A DNA stretch of 64,000 nucleotides from Shimia sp047124445 (GCF_047124445.1 NZ_CP138921.1:1922001-1986000), one strand, 5' to 3'. Shown: positions 15,532 through 24,967, counted from the first letter of the stretch. The notes: generated by a model not told the origin, from the letters alone. Made by a program: numbers and translations.

Positions 15532-16365
15532 ATGACAAAGACCAACGCGGCGGGCAAAACCCGCCGCCAGATTTACGAAGACCGCCTGCGCCGCCGCTCC
15601 ATGCTGATCGCGGGCGGCAGTACGTTGGCGGCGTTTTTGGCCGTTGTGATCCTGGTGCCAATGGCGCCGGGATGGGACCGGGTCAAAGCCAGCTTTTTCA
15701 ACTGGGAGGTCTTTGCCAAAACCTTCCCCAAGTTGCTTGAGGCCTTCAAGCTCGACGTGGCGATTTTCCTGTGGAGCGCGCCGGCTATTGTCATCCTTGG
15801 CCTTTTAGTGGCTCTCGCACGCGACACCCGCAATCCGGCGTTGTTCCCCCTGCGCATTTTGGGCGCAGCCTACACCGATATCTTCCGCGGCGTGCCTGTG
15901 GTGCTGACCGTCTACCTGATTGGCTTTGGCATCCCGGGCCTCGGCCTGCCCCGCCCGTGGAATTCTCCCTACATCTGGGGCTCCCTGGCGCTGATCCTGA
16001 CCTATTCGGCTTATGTGGCAGAAATCTTCCGGTCCGGCATCGAAAGCGTACACGCCAGCCAGCGTGCCGCCGCTGCGTCGCTCGGCCTGTCGGATGCGGA
16101 CAGCATGCGCTTTGTCATCCTGCCACAGGCCATTCGCCGCGTAATCCCGGCGCAAATGAACATGTTCATCGCCCTGCAAAAAGACGTCGCCCTGCTGAGC
16201 TTCATCGGCCCGGTGGAAATCTTCCGCCAGGCTGGCGTGTTCAAATCTCTGCTGGCGAACTTCACGCCTTACGTCGGCGCCGCCGTGATCTTCCTCGCAG
16301 TCACAATCCCAGCGACCCGCTATGCCGACTACCTCATGGCCAAGCAAAACCGGGAGCGTAGCTGA
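15532..16365 (+). CDS. Polar amino-acid ABC transporter permease
   Basis: A 277-residue inner-membrane permease of the HisM/GlnP class. A basic N-terminal tail (GKTRRQIYEDRLRRRS) precedes the first helix. The conserved cytoplasmic segment ESVHASQRAAAASLGLSDADSM-type motif, followed by ILPQAIRRVIP, contacts the ATPase. It starts 14 bases after the binding-protein gene and overlaps the ATPase gene by one base. Only one permease is encoded, so it probably forms a homodimer. Confidence 0.9.
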   Translation: MTKTNAAGKTRRQIYEDRLRRRSMLIAGGSTLAAFLAVVILVPMAPGWDRVKASFFNWEVFAKTFPKLLEAFKLDVAIFLWSAPAIVILGLLVALARDTRNPALFPLRILGAAYTDIFRGVPVVLTVYLIGFGIPGLGLPRPWNSPYIWGSLALILTYSAYVAEIFRSGIESVHASQRAAAASLGLSDADSMRFVILPQAIRRVIPAQMNMFIALQKDVALLSFIGPVEIFRQAGVFKSLLANFTPYVGAAVIFLAVTIPATRYADYLMAKQNRERS

Positions 16366-17096
16366 TGGCGAAGATTACTCTAAAAGCGGTTGAGAAACGC
16401 TTTGGCGACAACACCGTGTGCGATGGCATCGACCTGGAAGTCGAAGAAGGTCAGATGGTCTGTCTGATCGGCGCGTCCGGGGCGGGCAAATCCACGCTGC
16501 TACGCTGTATCAACCTGCTGGAGACCATAGAAGACGGGGAAATTCTGCTCGATGGCGACGACATTTCCCTGCCCGGCCTGGACCCGCAACCGGTGCGCCG
16601 CCGCATTGGCATGGTGTTTCAAAGCTACAACCTCTTCCCGCATATGACCGCCGCGGAAAACGTGATGCTCGCGCCGCGACGGGTCTACAAAAAGTCCCGT
16701 GCCGCGCTGCACCCCGAGGTCACCGAACTGTTTGAGCGCTTTGGCCTTGCCGACCGCATGGACCACTATCCGGACCAACTGTCCGGTGGTCAGCAACAGC
16801 GGGTTGCGATTGTGCGGGCGCTGGCGATGAAGCCGGAAGTGATGCTGTTTGACGAGATCACTTCTGCACTCGACCCGCAGTTGGTCGGCGAAGTGCTGGA
16901 CGTGCTGCGCCTGCTCAAAGACAGCGGCATGACCATGGTGCTGGCGACCCACGAGATGGGCTTTGCCCGCGAAGCTGCGGACAAGGTTTGCTTCCTGAAA
17001 GACGGCAAGGTTGTGGAAGAAGGTGCGCCTAGTGCGCTGTTTGACGCCCCGCAACATCCCGACACCCAGGCCTTTCTGGCACGCGCGTTGAAATAG
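16365..17096 (+). CDS. Polar amino-acid ABC transporter ATPase
   Basis: A 243-residue ATPase of the GlnQ/HisP class. Walker A is GASGAGKST, the Q-loop is in MVFQSYNLFPH, the signature is LSGGQQQRVAIVRAL and Walker B is VMLFDEITSALD, followed by the histidine in ATHEMGFA. The usual E-P-T-S after Walker B is EITS here, a variant known in the family. It closes the operon and is followed by a strong terminator. Confidence 0.92.
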   Translation: MAKITLKAVEKRFGDNTVCDGIDLEVEEGQMVCLIGASGAGKSTLLRCINLLETIEDGEILLDGDDISLPGLDPQPVRRRIGMVFQSYNLFPHMTAAENVMLAPRRVYKKSRAALHPEVTELFERFGLADRMDHYPDQLSGGQQQRVAIVRALAMKPEVMLFDEITSALDPQLVGEVLDVLRLLKDSGMTMVLATHEMGFAREAADKVCFLKDGKVVEEGAPSALFDAPQHPDTQAFLARALK

Positions 17097-17117
17097 CGCC
17101 CCGCCCAACCCAAACAT

Positions 17118-17147
17118 AAAAGCCCGCTGTCATCGCAGCGGGCTTTT
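17118..17147. terminator. Bidirectional terminator
   Basis: AAAAGCCCGCTG and CAGCGGGCTTTT form a perfect 12-base-pair stem with a 6-base loop. T-runs on both strands let it stop the amino-acid transporter operon and the convergent ychF gene. Confidence 0.92.
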
Positions 17148-17171
17148 CTAATTTAGCGGTGGTCCACCAGA

Positions 17172-18269
17172 TTAGGTGTTGAACAGGAAGTGCATCACGT
17201 CGCCGTCCTGCACCTCATAGCCTTTGCCCTCAGCCCGCATCTTGCCCGCTTCTTTGGCGCCACTTTCACCGTTGCAGGCGATGTAGTCGTCATAAGCAAT
17301 GGTCTCGGCACGGATGAAGCCTTTTTCAAAGTCCCCGTGGATCACACCAGCCGCCTGCGGCGCCATGGTGCCCTGACGGATGGTCCAGGCGCGGGCCTCT
17401 TTCGGGCCAACCGTGAAGTAGGTTTCCAGATGCAACAGCTCGTAGCCCGCACGGATCAGTCGATCCAGACCGGCTTCTTCCAGCCCCATCTCACCGAGGA
17501 ACATTTCCGCTTCTTCGTCCTCGAGCTGGCTGATCTCTTCTTCGATCTGCGCTGAGATGATCACATGGCTGTTGCCTTGCTTGGCAGCCATCTCAGCCAC
17601 GGCAGCAGAGTGTTCATTGCCTTCTGCGGCCTCGGACTCGCCTACGTTGCAGACATACAGAACCGGCTTGGTGCTCAGAAGCTGCAACAGCTTCCAGGCC
17701 TTGGCATCTTCTTCGTCAACCTCGACCAGACGCGCCGGCTTGCCGTCTTCCAGCATCTCTTGCGCCGCTTTCAACAGGCGCTCCTGCTGAACCGCCTCTT
17801 TGTCACCGCCACGCACTTTGCGCACGATGCCCTGAAGGCGCTTCTCGATGCTTTCCAGATCGGCCAGCATCAGCTCGGTCTCGATGGTTTCGGCATCCGC
17901 CACAGGATCAACGCGGCCGTCCACGTGGGTCACATCGCCATCTTCAAAACAGCGCAGCACGTGGGCAATCGCGTCGGTCTCGCGAATGTTGGCCAGGAAC
18001 TGGTTGCCCAGGCCTTCGCCTTTGGAGGCGCCCTTCACCAGGCCGGCAATATCCACAAAGGTCATGCGGGTCGGGATGATCTGCTTGGACTGCGCAATCG
18101 CGGCCAGCTTGTCCAACCGTGCGTCCGGCACGCCCACCTCACCCACGTTTGGCTCAATAGTGCAGAACGGAAAGTTCGCCGCCTGCGCCGCAGCGGTTTT
18201 GGTCAGTGCGTTAAAGAGCGTGGATTTGCCAACGTTTGGCAATCCAACGATGCCCATTTTGAAACCCAT
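17172..18269 (-). CDS. ychF: Redox-regulated ATPase YchF (Obg-like)
   Basis: A 365-residue cytosolic P-loop nucleotidase that binds ribosomes and prefers ATP to GTP. G1 is GLPNVGKST, the G3 region is FVDIAGLVKGASKGEGLGNQ-like, and the family's degenerate G4 is YVCNVGE. A TGS domain ends the protein (from about YFTVGPKEARAW to DVMHFLF). The start at 18269 (MGFKMGIVG) fits the family; an upstream in-frame start at 18332 has no support. It stands alone with its own promoter. Confidence 0.96.
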   Translation of the reverse strand: MGFKMGIVGLPNVGKSTLFNALTKTAAAQAANFPFCTIEPNVGEVGVPDARLDKLAAIAQSKQIIPTRMTFVDIAGLVKGASKGEGLGNQFLANIRETDAIAHVLRCFEDGDVTHVDGRVDPVADAETIETELMLADLESIEKRLQGIVRKVRGGDKEAVQQERLLKAAQEMLEDGKPARLVEVDEEDAKAWKLLQLLSTKPVLYVCNVGESEAAEGNEHSAAVAEMAAKQGNSHVIISAQIEEEISQLEDEEAEMFLGEMGLEEAGLDRLIRAGYELLHLETYFTVGPKEARAWTIRQGTMAPQAAGVIHGDFEKGFIRAETIAYDDYIACNGESGAKEAGKMRAEGKGYEVQDGDVMHFLFNT

Positions 18270-18578
18270 ATCCGGTCTCCTGTCTCTGGTTTGTGTCGCT
18301 CTTAGGCAGAGAATGGGTTCGGCGCAAGCCAACAGTGCTTTTCACGGTGCCCAACTGGCCTGATTTCAAGGGCCAAAGCCCCCGATACGCCGTCCATCAG
18401 GGGGTGGATCAAACAAGCGCCCGCTGCCCCTCACGCCGGATCACGCCAGCTCACGAAATCCGCGCCGTCAGATCACGAAGAGGCAAGCCCTTGCGTGAAG
18501 TGGTTTTTTTCCAAATTTGCGCCCCCAAGTCCTGCCTCGTGTCCCGCCAAAGACCACACTAAATTGGACAAACTCTCC
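18270..18578. other. Non-coding gap between ychF and the PagL-like gene
   Basis: About 309 bases holding the divergent promoters of the two flanking genes. I saw no convincing RNA gene, operator or terminator. A short plus-strand frame from 18495 runs into the PagL-like gene, but the signal peptide begins only at 18579. Confidence 0.5.
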
Positions 18579-19064
18579 ATGAAACCCCTGATCACTCTGG
18601 GCGCAGCTTTGCTGTTGTCCACGCAGCTTTCTGCGCAAGAACTCATCCTTGGCCTGGGCTATGCCGACTACTCCGAGGGCAGCGCGCTTGACGCGCAAAC
18701 CCTTGAACTGGAGTACATCTCCGCGCCTTTGCGCCACTATGGCAACCTCGCGGTCTCCTTTGGCGCCGTGGCCTCCTTTGACAGCGAAGACAACGCCTTC
18801 CTCGGCGCGGGATTGGCAGGCACATACGACTTCGCCCCGCGCTGGTTTGCGCAAGCCAGCCTGATGCCGGGTGTGTTTGTTGAAGGCACAGCCCGCAACG
18901 AACTCGGCCAGTCGCTCGAATTTCGCAGCCTTCTGGGCGTGGGCTACCGCCTGACCGACACATCCGCGCTTTCGCTGGCCATCAGCCACAAGTCCAACGC
19001 TGGCCTGTCCTCCCACAACCCCGGCGTCAACACTCTGACCCTGCGCTATCACCACAAGTTTTAG
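18579..19064 (+). CDS. PagL-like lipid A 3-O-deacylase
   Basis: A 161-residue outer-membrane beta-barrel candidate. The signal peptide ends about LSAQ, followed by alternating amphipathic strands ending in the aromatic LRYHHKF. The segment SLAISHKSN...HNPG matches the PagL active-site region, in which the His and Ser of HxSN are catalytic. PagL removes the 3-position acyl chain of lipid A and so alters outer-membrane recognition. The start at 18579 gives the usual length and a proper signal peptide. It is monocistronic. Confidence 0.75.
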   Translation: MKPLITLGAALLLSTQLSAQELILGLGYADYSEGSALDAQTLELEYISAPLRHYGNLAVSFGAVASFDSEDNAFLGAGLAGTYDFAPRWFAQASLMPGVFVEGTARNELGQSLEFRSLLGVGYRLTDTSALSLAISHKSNAGLSSHNPGVNTLTLRYHHKF

Positions 19065-19151
19065 TGCATCCGAGCAGAGCGGCTTGCGTGGGATTGATTT
19101 CCCACGCACCTTCCGGCACATGAAGGGGAAGCAAAACGTAAGGATCCGCCG

Positions 19152-19943
19152 ATGACTCGTATCGACGCCAAATTCGCCGAACTTAAAGCGCAGGGCAAAA
19201 AGGCGTTTGTCGCCTATGTCATGGCCGGAGATCCCGACTACGACACGTCTTTGGAAGTGGTCAAAGGCCTGCCGGGCGCCGGTGTGGACATTATCGAGCT
19301 GGGCCTGCCCTTTACCGATCCAATGGCGGACGGCCCGACCATTCAACTGGCCGGTCAACGGGCGTTGGATGGCGGCATGACGCTGCAGAAGACCCTCGAT
19401 CTGGCCACCGAATTCCGCAAGACCGATGACACCACCCCAATTGTGATGATGGGCTATTACAACCCGATCTATTCGCGCGGCGTGGATACATTTCTGGCGG
19501 ACGCCAAAGCGGCCGGTATTGACGGTCTGATTGTGGTGGATCTGCCGCCGGAAGAAGACAGCGAGCTCTGCATTCCGGCACAAGCCGCTGGCTTGAACTT
19601 CATTCGCCTTGCCACCCCGACCACCGACGACAAACGCCTGCCCAAAGTGCTGCAAAACACCTCCGGCTTTGTGTACTACGTGTCGATCACCGGCATCACC
19701 GGCTCCGCCGAGGCGCAGGCCACCGATGTGGGCCCGGAAGTGGCGCGGATTAAGGCCAACACCGACCTGCCGGTCATCGTGGGCTTTGGCATCAACACGC
19801 CAGAAAAAGCTCAGAACATCGCCTCCGTCGCGGACGGTGCCGTTGTTGGCTCCGCCATTGTGAGCCAGATTGCAGCGGGCAACTCTGTCGCGGACGTGCT
19901 TGGGTTTGTGAAATCCCTGGCGGACGGCGCGCACCGCGCCTGA
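19152..19943 (+). CDS. trpA: Tryptophan synthase alpha chain
   Basis: A 263-residue TIM-barrel enzyme that cleaves indole-3-glycerol phosphate to indole and glyceraldehyde 3-phosphate. The catalytic glutamate is in DIIELGLPFTDPMADGP and the aspartate is in GLIVVDLPPEED. The phosphate loop is FGINTPE. AAGGATCCGCCG before the ATG is the likely ribosome binding region. trpB is not next to it, so this is one of the split trp arrangements common in the group. Confidence 0.97.
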   Translation: MTRIDAKFAELKAQGKKAFVAYVMAGDPDYDTSLEVVKGLPGAGVDIIELGLPFTDPMADGPTIQLAGQRALDGGMTLQKTLDLATEFRKTDDTTPIVMMGYYNPIYSRGVDTFLADAKAAGIDGLIVVDLPPEEDSELCIPAQAAGLNFIRLATPTTDDKRLPKVLQNTSGFVYYVSITGITGSAEAQATDVGPEVARIKANTDLPVIVGFGINTPEKAQNIASVADGAVVGSAIVSQIAAGNSVADVLGFVKSLADGAHRA

Positions 19944-20059
19944 TCTCAACAAGCATTTGGCGCGGGCCGCCGCGCCATGCTATCCTGACCGCGCTCAAGT
20001 CGGCAGGCAGTGAGCATAATCGGTGTGTGCCCTTTCCCTTTTTTCAAGGAGCGCACATC

Positions 20060-21637
20060 ATGGCCACCGACCAATCCCCTTCCTCCGCCCCCCGCAAACG
20101 CCGCGGACGGAAATCTCCACCGGTCAGCCGAGCCTCCGCGGATGCTTTTGCGCTAGAACATGTGATGGGGCCACGCGCCCACTTTGGTTTTCTCGACAGC
20201 GACCGCATGACAACCCTCAAGGGACGTGTGCTGGACCTGTTGGCGGACTATGGCGTGATGATCGTACATCCCGAAGCCAAGGCGGCGCTTCTGAAAGCCG
20301 GCGCAATCGAAGGCGCGGAGGCCGGTCGCCTGAAGATGCCCCGCGAAATGGTGCAAGAGGCGTTGGCGGCCACCCCCAAAAGCTGTCGCCTGGCGGGGCG
20401 GGTTCGCAGATTTGACATGCAGGTGCCAAGGCTGGATGGCGGATTTATCCTGCGCACCGGCACCGGCGGGCATGGCTACGTCGATCCCCGCGATGCCAGC
20501 TACCGCAATATGGACCTGACTGCAGCGAAGGAAATTGCTGCCGTGGCCAACACACTGGATCAGGTCGGCTTCATCGCGCATCCCTTTGTGCATGGCGTGC
20601 CGGAGGTGACCGCCGACATCCATAGCTTTGCCGCCATATCTGCCAACACGCAAAAACACGTGTGGATGCAGCCGTACCAAAAAGAAAACATCGACTACCT
20701 GCTCAAAATTGCCGCCATTGCCGCCGGGGGCGAGGAGGTTTTGCGCGCCAACCCGTCGACCAGCACCATCACCTGCTCTTTCTCGCCCCTAGAATTCAAA
20801 TACATGGACACCGAGGTGATCATTGCCTGCGGCAAATACGGCGTGCCGGTGCACGCCTGCTCTTTGCCCAGCGCGGGTGGCACTGCGCCGCTGTCCCCCG
20901 CCGCGCTAGCGGTCATGGCCGTGGCTGAGGTGGTGGGCATGGTGACCATGGCGCATGTGCTCTCCCCCGGCCTGCCCGTGATCGCCACACCTTTGATGTT
21001 TGCACTCGACATGCGCACCGGAAGTGCGCTGCAATCTTCCGTGGAGGCCATGCAGGCGGCTTCGCTGTCGATCCAACTGGTGAAGCACGGCTTTGGCCTT
21101 ATGGCGCACACTTATGGCTCAGGCTCGGACACGCCGGATTCGGATCATCAATCCATGGCGGAACGGGCGCTTCTGATGCAAACGGTCTCCCTGTCCGGTG
21201 CCGACATTCTGGGCGGAATAGGCCAGCTGGAATGCGCCACCGTTTATTGTCCGGTCCAAGCGGTTTTGGACAATGAGTTGGGCGGCATGGCGCGACGTTT
21301 CCTGCGGGTGCCGGAGATAGATGACGCGGCCTTGAACTTTGGCGAGATGCTCAAAGTGCCTGTGGGCGGTCATTTCCTGGACAGCGACCACACGGTTGCG
21401 GGCTGTCGCGATCAGCACACGCCGGAGGTTTTTCAACGCATTGGACGCGACGATTATGAGGCCAGCGGCAGGCGCACAGCCTTTGACGTTGCCCGCGACC
21501 ACGCTTTAAAGGCCATTGCCGAGGCACCGGAACAGGGCTTTTTGACTGACACCCAAAATGCCGAGATCTCGGCCCTGGCGGCGGCGGCGGACAAACATAT
21601 CGTTGAGGTCTACTCCGGCAAGGTGGAGACCATCTGA
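20060..21637 (+). CDS. MttB-family corrinoid methyltransferase homologue without pyrrolysine
   Basis: A 525-residue member of the trimethylamine methyltransferase superfamily. AAGGAG 8 bases before ATG fixes the start. It has a basic N-terminal tail (RKRRGRK) and an uninterrupted frame, so no in-frame TAG. Pyrrolysine MttB demethylates trimethylamine; non-pyrrolysine members act on quaternary amines such as glycine betaine, carnitine or proline betaine, passing the methyl to a corrinoid protein. No corrinoid protein or second methyltransferase is adjacent. The substrate cannot be inferred. The gene is convergent with the kinase at 21673. Confidence 0.88.
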   Translation: MATDQSPSSAPRKRRGRKSPPVSRASADAFALEHVMGPRAHFGFLDSDRMTTLKGRVLDLLADYGVMIVHPEAKAALLKAGAIEGAEAGRLKMPREMVQEALAATPKSCRLAGRVRRFDMQVPRLDGGFILRTGTGGHGYVDPRDASYRNMDLTAAKEIAAVANTLDQVGFIAHPFVHGVPEVTADIHSFAAISANTQKHVWMQPYQKENIDYLLKIAAIAAGGEEVLRANPSTSTITCSFSPLEFKYMDTEVIIACGKYGVPVHACSLPSAGGTAPLSPAALAVMAVAEVVGMVTMAHVLSPGLPVIATPLMFALDMRTGSALQSSVEAMQAASLSIQLVKHGFGLMAHTYGSGSDTPDSDHQSMAERALLMQTVSLSGADILGGIGQLECATVYCPVQAVLDNELGGMARRFLRVPEIDDAALNFGEMLKVPVGGHFLDSDHTVAGCRDQHTPEVFQRIGRDDYEASGRRTAFDVARDHALKAIAEAPEQGFLTDTQNAEISALAAAADKHIVEVYSGKVETI

Positions 21638-21672
21638 CCCAGGGCGGACCAGCCCGAAGACATCCTAAAAGC

Positions 21673-23046
21673 CTACTCCGGCCAGCGCCCCTCTGCATGT
21701 AGTGCGTTGGCCATGGCCTGCACCAGGCTGTCGCGGCTGATGGGTTTGGGCACATGGCCACTCATGCCCTCAGACAGGTAGCCGGCCACCTGATGCACCA
21801 TGGCGTTGGCACTGACGGCCAGAATGGGCGTGGGCTCCTGCATGTTGCGGCTTTCGATTTCGCGAATGCGCCGCGTGGCCTCCAACCCGTCCATGACCGG
21901 CATATTAATGTCCATCAGCACCATGTCGTAGCGGGCCTTTTCCCACGCCTGCACCGCCTTTTCGCCGTTGTCGACAATGTCCAGCGCGAGCCCCACTTTC
22001 TTCAACATATGTTTGAGCACAATCTGGTTGGTGCGGTTGTCCTCGGCTGCCAAGACCCGCAGGCCAGACAGGCTACGCCCGGCATCCGCAGCTGAACGTA
22101 CACCGGTTTGGGCTGGCGTGTCGTTGGACAATTCAACCATGACCTTGGCGTGAAACTCCGCGCCTTCGCCGGGGGTAGAGCGCAGCGAAATCTCGCCGCC
22201 CATCAACTCACAGATATGGCGAGATATAGCCAGTCCCAACCCGGTGCCGCCGTGCATGCGCGTCACGCTGGCATTGGCCTGGCTGAAACGTTCAAACAGG
22301 CGCAATTGTTGCGCCATTGGAATGCCCGGCCCGGTGTCTTTGACCTTGAGGCTCAACACCGCCTTACCGGACCGATGCGGCATCAATTCCACATGCAATT
22401 CGACAGAGCCGGTTTCGGTGAACTTGATCGCATTGGACAGCAGATTGCCAACAACCTGCTGCAAACGCACCGGGTCGGTCTTCACCGAGCACCGCGCGGC
22501 ATGGGACATCACAGTCTTGAAAGAGAGCCCCTTTTCCTGTGCCCGGAACTGATAATGGTGGCGCATTCCATCCACAAGATCGGTGAGCTGGTAGGGAATG
22601 ATCTCGAATTCCAGCTTACCCGCCTCGATCTTGGAGATGTCGAGCACATCATTGATGATCGCCAGCAACAGCCGCCCACTGTCCCCCAGAATGGTCACCA
22701 GTTTGGCCTGCTCCTCGCTCAGCCCACTGTCATCCAACGCCTGTGCCATGCCGAGGATCCCATTGAGCGGCGTGCGGATTTCGTGGCTCATCGAGGCCAG
22801 AAACACCGATTTGGCCTCATTGGCAGACTCCGCCGCCACCCGCGCCTCGTTAAGCTCCCGCGTACGGTCCTGCACGGCTTGCTCCATGGTGCCCAGCAAT
22901 TTCTGCAATCGCTGATTGGCCTCATAAAGCTCTCGGCTTTTGCCCTCCAGAAGCGACTCCGCCTCCTCCCGCGCAACGCGCTCGCGCATGTATCGTCGCC
23001 GGGAAACCGCATCCGATGGGGGCGCTATGGCTTCGCGTAAAAACAT
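21673..23046 (-). CDS. Hybrid sensor histidine kinase, partner of H-NOX
   Basis: A 457-residue soluble hybrid kinase. A coiled coil (about 20-75) leads into the dimerisation domain with the H-box SHEIRTPLNG (His88). The ATPase domain has NLLSNAIKFT, DTGPGI and GGTGLGLAISRHI. A receiver domain (about 328-450) has Asp379 in VLMDINMPVMDG. There is no membrane segment or sensor domain, so sensing must come from a partner. The start overlaps the H-NOX stop by one base, matching known H-NOX/HnoK pairs in which NO-bound H-NOX inhibits the kinase. No phosphotransfer or output protein is in the window. Confidence 0.92.
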   Translation of the reverse strand: MFLREAIAPPSDAVSRRRYMRERVAREEAESLLEGKSRELYEANQRLQKLLGTMEQAVQDRTRELNEARVAAESANEAKSVFLASMSHEIRTPLNGILGMAQALDDSGLSEEQAKLVTILGDSGRLLLAIINDVLDISKIEAGKLEFEIIPYQLTDLVDGMRHHYQFRAQEKGLSFKTVMSHAARCSVKTDPVRLQQVVGNLLSNAIKFTETGSVELHVELMPHRSGKAVLSLKVKDTGPGIPMAQQLRLFERFSQANASVTRMHGGTGLGLAISRHICELMGGEISLRSTPGEGAEFHAKVMVELSNDTPAQTGVRSAADAGRSLSGLRVLAAEDNRTNQIVLKHMLKKVGLALDIVDNGEKAVQAWEKARYDMVLMDINMPVMDGLEATRRIREIESRNMQEPTPILAVSANAMVHQVAGYLSEGMSGHVPKPISRDSLVQAMANALHAEGRWPE

Positions 23047-23591
23047 CAGGCCGCTTTCTGCATCACAAACTCGGCGCAGAACTTCTCGCCCCCCTCGCGC
23101 TCGGACATCTCAATCACGGCGTCATGTTTGAAATGCTGCAAACAGGCCTCGATCAATCCGTGACAGAAGTGATGCAAGGGGCGCTCGCTGGTATAGACCA
23201 TTCTAAAGCGTCCATCCGGCAGTCTTTCGGTGGCAAAGGTTGGCAGCTCAACATCGGGGTAGAGCTTACGCACCTCGACATGCACTTCGTTCTCGATCGA
23301 CTCCAACATGTCAAAGCCGTCTGTCTTACCCTCAAAGAACACCGGATAGCCATCAGCAAACCGGCCAAACATCCAATGGCCGAACTGCTTGTGCAAGGCT
23401 TCCACCGGCGCATCGAGTTCCGCGCCCACCGCGTCCACAATCTGCAAAAGCTCGCGACAAGGGTAATTGCCTACCGCGCTGAACGCGCCGTCGTTCTCCA
23501 ATTCCACCTTGTCCAGGATGTCATCCACTGCTTCTTCGCCCATGACGGACTCGGCCATTCGGATCAACTCGACAAAAACAATGCCTTTCAT
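23046..23591 (-). CDS. H-NOX heme nitric-oxide sensor
   Basis: A 181-residue heme protein that binds NO. It has the family start MKGIVFVEL, VGNYP near residue 40, the proximal heme histidine His104 in NEVHVEVRKLYP, and the diagnostic YxSxR propionate-binding motif as YTSER (133-137). GGAGG 7 bases before ATG fixes the start. A distal tyrosine, needed for O2 binding in some clostridial members, is not evident, so it is probably NO-selective. It is co-transcribed with the kinase. In roseobacters such pairs have been linked to colonisation or quorum behaviour. Confidence 0.95.
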   Translation of the reverse strand: MKGIVFVELIRMAESVMGEEAVDDILDKVELENDGAFSAVGNYPCRELLQIVDAVGAELDAPVEALHKQFGHWMFGRFADGYPVFFEGKTDGFDMLESIENEVHVEVRKLYPDVELPTFATERLPDGRFRMVYTSERPLHHFCHGLIEACLQHFKHDAVIEMSEREGGEKFCAEFVMQKAA

Positions 23592-23735
23592 GCGGACCTC
23601 CGCGCCACTCATACAATCACAACAAGAAATTATGAGAACAAAATGTAAACATCCTATTAACCGACAAGGGGGATTGCGCAAAACACCCCACATTGGTAAA
23701 GAAGATTTACCAAAAAGCGACCCAAGAGTAAGTTT

Positions 23736-24902
23736 ATGCCTGTCATCACCTGCATTGAGGACCTCAAACGCCTCTATCAACGCCGCGCGCCCCGGATGTT
23801 TTACGACTATGCCGAGACCGGAAGCTGGACAGAAAAGACCTTTGTGGAGAACACATCGGACTTCGCCGACATCTATCTGCGCCAGCGGGTGGCCGTCGAC
23901 ATGTCTGGCCGCTCCACCACCAGCCAGATGATCGGACAGGATGTCGCGATGCCGGTGGCGCTTGCACCGGTGGGCCTCACCGGCATGCAATGTGCCGATG
24001 GTGAGATCAAAGCCGCCCGCGCAGCCGAAAAATTTGGCGTGCCTTTTACCCTCTCCACCATGTCGATTAACTCGATTGAGGATGTGGCTGAAGCCACCAG
24101 CAAACCGTTCTGGTTCCAGCTCTACACCATGACCGACGAAGATTTCGTCGACCGCCTGATCCAGCGCGCCAAAGACGCCAACTGTTCCGCGCTTGTCATC
24201 ACGCTGGATCTGCAAATCCTAGGCCAGCGTCACAAAGACCTGAAAAACGGCCTGTCTGCGCCGCCCAAACTGACGCCCTCCACCATTGCCAACCTGATGA
24301 CCAAATGGCGTTGGGGAATTGAGATGCTTGGCGCAAAGCGGCGCAACTTTGGCAATATCGTCGGTCATGTCGAAGGCATCACCGACACCGCCGATCTGGG
24401 CGCGTGGACGGCACAGAGCTTTGACCTCACCCTCGATTGGGACAAGGTGGCCAAGATCAAGGAAAAATGGGGCGGCAAAGTCATTCTGAAAGGCATTCTG
24501 GACGCCGATGACGCCAAAATGGCGCTCAAAGTGGGGGCCGACGCAATTGTGGTCTCCAACCACGGCGGTCGCCAGCTGGACGGCGCGCTCAGCGCCATCC
24601 GTGCCCTGCCTTCGATCATGGAGGCCGTGGGCGATGAGGTGGAAGTCCATCTGGACAGCGGCATCCGCTCCGGTCAGGACGTGCTCAAAGCGCTCGCGTT
24701 GGGCGCCAAGGGCACCTACATCGGCCGCGCCTTCATCTACGGCCTAGGCGCCATGGGCGAAGCGGGCGTGACCAAAGCGCTGGAAGTGATCCACAAGGAA
24801 CTGGATGTGTCCATGGCGCTTTGTGGCCGCCGCACCATTGAGGAACTGGACCGCGACATCCTGCTGGTGCCGGAAAACTTCGAAGGCCGCTGGCAGGGCT
24901 AA
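23736..24902 (+). CDS. lldD: FMN-dependent alpha-hydroxy-acid dehydrogenase (LldD-like)
   Basis: A 388-residue FMN TIM-barrel enzyme that oxidises L-lactate or a similar 2-hydroxy acid. The N-terminal tyrosine is in MFYDYAETGSWTE, the FMN segment is LAPVGLTGM and the catalytic histidine is in VVSNHGGRQLDG. The late phosphate-binding motif is DSGIRSGQDVLKALALGAK, read in two parts. L-lactate dehydrogenase is most likely, but mandelate or glycolate activity cannot be excluded. No lactate permease or regulator is adjacent. Confidence 0.88.
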   Translation: MPVITCIEDLKRLYQRRAPRMFYDYAETGSWTEKTFVENTSDFADIYLRQRVAVDMSGRSTTSQMIGQDVAMPVALAPVGLTGMQCADGEIKAARAAEKFGVPFTLSTMSINSIEDVAEATSKPFWFQLYTMTDEDFVDRLIQRAKDANCSALVITLDLQILGQRHKDLKNGLSAPPKLTPSTIANLMTKWRWGIEMLGAKRRNFGNIVGHVEGITDTADLGAWTAQSFDLTLDWDKVAKIKEKWGGKVILKGILDADDAKMALKVGADAIVVSNHGGRQLDGALSAIRALPSIMEAVGDEVEVHLDSGIRSGQDVLKALALGAKGTYIGRAFIYGLGAMGEAGVTKALEVIHKELDVSMALCGRRTIEELDRDILLVPENFEGRWQG

Positions 24903-24967
24903 GCAATTGCTTTGACAAGCTCTTGTCCGACGCGCCATAAACGCATCGGGCAAGAGGTATCGCGCGT

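Noticed and set aside
18468..19952. Minus-strand frame of 494 codons across the PagL-like gene and trpA
   Set aside because: It runs antisense through two supported genes and the gap between them, which a single real gene would not do here.
20060..21637. Pyrrolysine-containing trimethylamine methyltransferase
   Set aside because: The frame has no in-frame TAG codon and no pylTSBCD genes are present.
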